Source: an uncultured Actinomycetes bacterium
Lineage (GTDB): Bacteria > Actinomycetota > Acidimicrobiia > Acidimicrobiales > Acidimicrobilacustridaceae
Direction: 5' to 3'
Length of the DNA stretch: 64,000 nucleotides
NCBI GenBank assembly: GCA_937876315.1
Contig: CALEHQ010000041.1
Span: 62,001 to 126,000, forward strand
Position 1 is the stretch's first letter, and every line of letters begins with the position of its first letter. The position numbers and the translations under genes are program-made. This document shows positions 62,806 through 64,000 of this stretch, one piece after another. Below the pieces are notes generated by a model. That model worked only from the letters and a program-made list of their open reading frames with translations, was not told the DNA's origin and did not search any database.

Positions 62806-64000
62806 GCCGTGACCCCAGTCGGATCTTTTGGAGGCCCAACTGTTACCGGCGCAGAAACAGCATCGAGCGGATTACGACGGCGGCCGGGGAACACAGCAAG
62901 CAGGGTGCCGAACGCCATTACTCCGCCTCCGATCCATAGCCACATGATGAGTGGTTGCACCGTGACACGAATGGTTACCGAACCGTTTTCGCCATCTTTG
63001 ATATCGATCACCGACAAGACCACATCATCGGTAAAGGTCGTACGAACCGAAGGCGTTCCAATTGTTTGGTTGCCGTTCGCGAATTTGTTCAGAGAAGGAG
63101 CCCAAGGACCAGTGCCGTCGATAGTGATGAGCACCTGATCCACGATCTTGGCGGACTCTTGCTTGATGTTCTGGCCCACGTAGACCAACTCGTGACCAGC
63201 AAACTGCGCAGATTGGCCCTGCGTGAGCGTGAACTCAGCTTGTCGAACGTAACTGCTGCTAGCCGCAAACGCGACGGCGATCATCACTACGCCGAGATGA
63301 ACGATCATCCCGCCGTTTGCTCGGCCGATAAGACCACGCCAGCCCTGACGCCGAGTAGCGAGCACCAATTGGCGACCGGCAGATCCTGCAGCAAATCCGC
63401 CGAGCCCGAATGCCAACACTGGAGCAAACCCGCGGGCACCGATAGCAACAGCGAAAATCATCGAGCCAACACCGATCCACGCAGGCCAAATCAATCGATG
63501 GCGTAACAACTCTCCACTGGCCTTACGCCAAGGGAGAACCGGAGCAATCGCCATAAGAAAAAGCAGCGTCAATCCAATCGGCATCGTCATCCGATTGAAA
63601 TACGGCACTCCTACCGAAATTCGGTCGTCGTTGATTGCTTCAACAATCAACGGGAACAACGTGCCGAGAAGGATCACGAATGCAAAGGCCGCAAACAGGA
63701 CGTTGTTCGCAAGGAATGCCCCTTCGCGAGACAACGGAGAATCGATTCGGCCGGGTGATCGCAAGCGATCGCCGCGCCAACCGATGAGCACAACTGTTGA
63801 CAGCACGATGAGTGCAAAGAAGGAAATGATTGCGACACCAATTCCCGATGTGGTGAAGGCATGGACCGATTCAATAACGCCAGATCGAGTGATGAATGTG
63901 CCCAGAATCGTGAGCGCAAACGTTGCGCAAAGCAACGAGATATTCCAGACCCGCAACATGCCACGGCGTTCCTGCACAAGCACCGAATGCAAATACGCGG
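62802..64000 (-). CDS. ccmF: Cytochrome c heme lyase CcmF (partial, N-terminus outside window)
   Basis: The visible 399 codons are the C-terminal portion of CcmF, entering at AYLHSVLVQERRGMLRVWN, with FITRSGVIESVHAF and the long hydrophobic segments, then a large extracytoplasmic domain and a final membrane helix near the end. The WWD motif and heme ligands are partly upstream, beyond the right edge. CcmF with CcmG, CcmH and a CcmI-like gene forms a system I cytochrome c maturation operon on the minus strand. Confidence 0.93.
   Translation of the reverse strand, partial: AYLHSVLVQERRGMLRVWNISLLCATFALTILGTFITRSGVIESVHAFTTSGIGVAIISFFALIVLSTVVLIGWRGDRLRSPGRIDSPLSREGAFLANNVLFAAFAFVILLGTLFPLIVEAINDDRISVGVPYFNRMTMPIGLTLLFLMAIAPVLPWRKASGELLRHRLIWPAWIGVGSMIFAVAIGARGFAPVLAFGLGGFAAGSAGRQLVLATRRQGWRGLIGRANGGMIVHLGVVMIAVAFAASSSYVRQAEFTLTQGQSAQFAGHELVYVGQNIKQESAKIVDQVLITIDGTGPWAPSLNKFANGNQTIGTPSVRTTFTDDVVLSVIDIKDGENGSVTIRVTVQPLIMWLWIGGGVMAFGTLLAVFPGRRRNPLDAVSAPVTVGPPKDPTGVTA

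Overview
The window is an ordinary, gene-dense stretch of an actinobacterial chromosome, most plausibly class Acidimicrobiia (Ilumatobacteraceae or Microtrichales type). That placement is inference. It rests on moderate GC, the actinobacterial order argS-lysA-hom-thrC-x-rho-rpmE-prfA-prmC followed by wecA-atpI-atpB, and typical actinobacterial families: WhiB, PdtaS, DUF3107, DUF3090, SCO1664, MSMEG_4193 and a TLP1-type thiolase-like protein. I see no phage, IS element, CRISPR array or rRNA operon. The single tRNA is tRNA-Arg(CCG). No gap between genes exceeds 300 bases.

Layout. 1-5.6 kb: an aldose-1-epimerase-like gene overlapping gnd, then divergently a membrane protein with a PI-PLC-like domain and an aldehyde dehydrogenase. 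5.6-10.6 kb: a minus-strand operon of two acyl-CoA dehydrogenases plus a degenerate ThDP-enzyme-like protein. It faces an amidohydrolase across a perfect 12-bp palindrome. 10.6-12.6 kb: a small membrane protein, a class III-like PPK2 and a SfLAP/GAP membrane protein. 12.7-20.8 kb: the F1Fo ATP synthase operon (atpZ-atpI-atpB-atpE-b-b'-delta-alpha-gamma-beta-epsilon). It has an intercistronic hairpin with 15-bp tandem repeats after atpE and an extended gamma subunit. 20.9-23.4 kb: wecA-like and glyA. 23.5-27.4 kb: four unrelated genes (TLP1-like, cyclic-nucleotide-binding protein, menB, EamA transporter) that interrupt the usual prmC-to-glyA/wecA neighbourhood.

26.5-40.1 kb: a long minus-strand block argS-lysA-tauE-hom-thrC-COG3635-rho-rpmE-unknown-prfA-prmC-eamA. 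The slot that thrB occupies in related genomes holds an ApgM/COG3635 alkaline-phosphatase-fold gene, the best candidate here for a functional homoserine-kinase replacement. 40.2-49 kb: murA, a YccF/channel-like pair, tRNA-Arg, a CoA ligase with an LCP ligase, an acyl-CoA dehydrogenase facing an F420-type (FrhB) protein, and a lipoprotein. 49.2-54.7 kb: the MSMEG_4193/DUF3090/SCO1664 trio, etfBA, a diacylglycerol-kinase-family gene and a glycerophosphodiesterase frameshifted in a C7/G7 tract. 54.8-60.8 kb: whiB, pdtaS, DUF3107, mrp, a SufR-like regulator with a cysteine desulfurase, and a SixA-like phosphatase. 60.8-64 kb: a cytochrome c maturation operon (ccmF-ccmG-ccmH-TPR) running off the right edge.

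Two themes recur. Many genes appear leaderless: a TANNNT -10 hexamer lies 6-10 nt before the start codon and no Shine-Dalgarno sequence precedes it. Tight translational coupling (ATGA, GTGA or TGATG overlaps) ties most operon neighbours together. In two genes family-like or membrane-like coding sequence extends upstream of the first ATG/GTG to an in-frame ATA.
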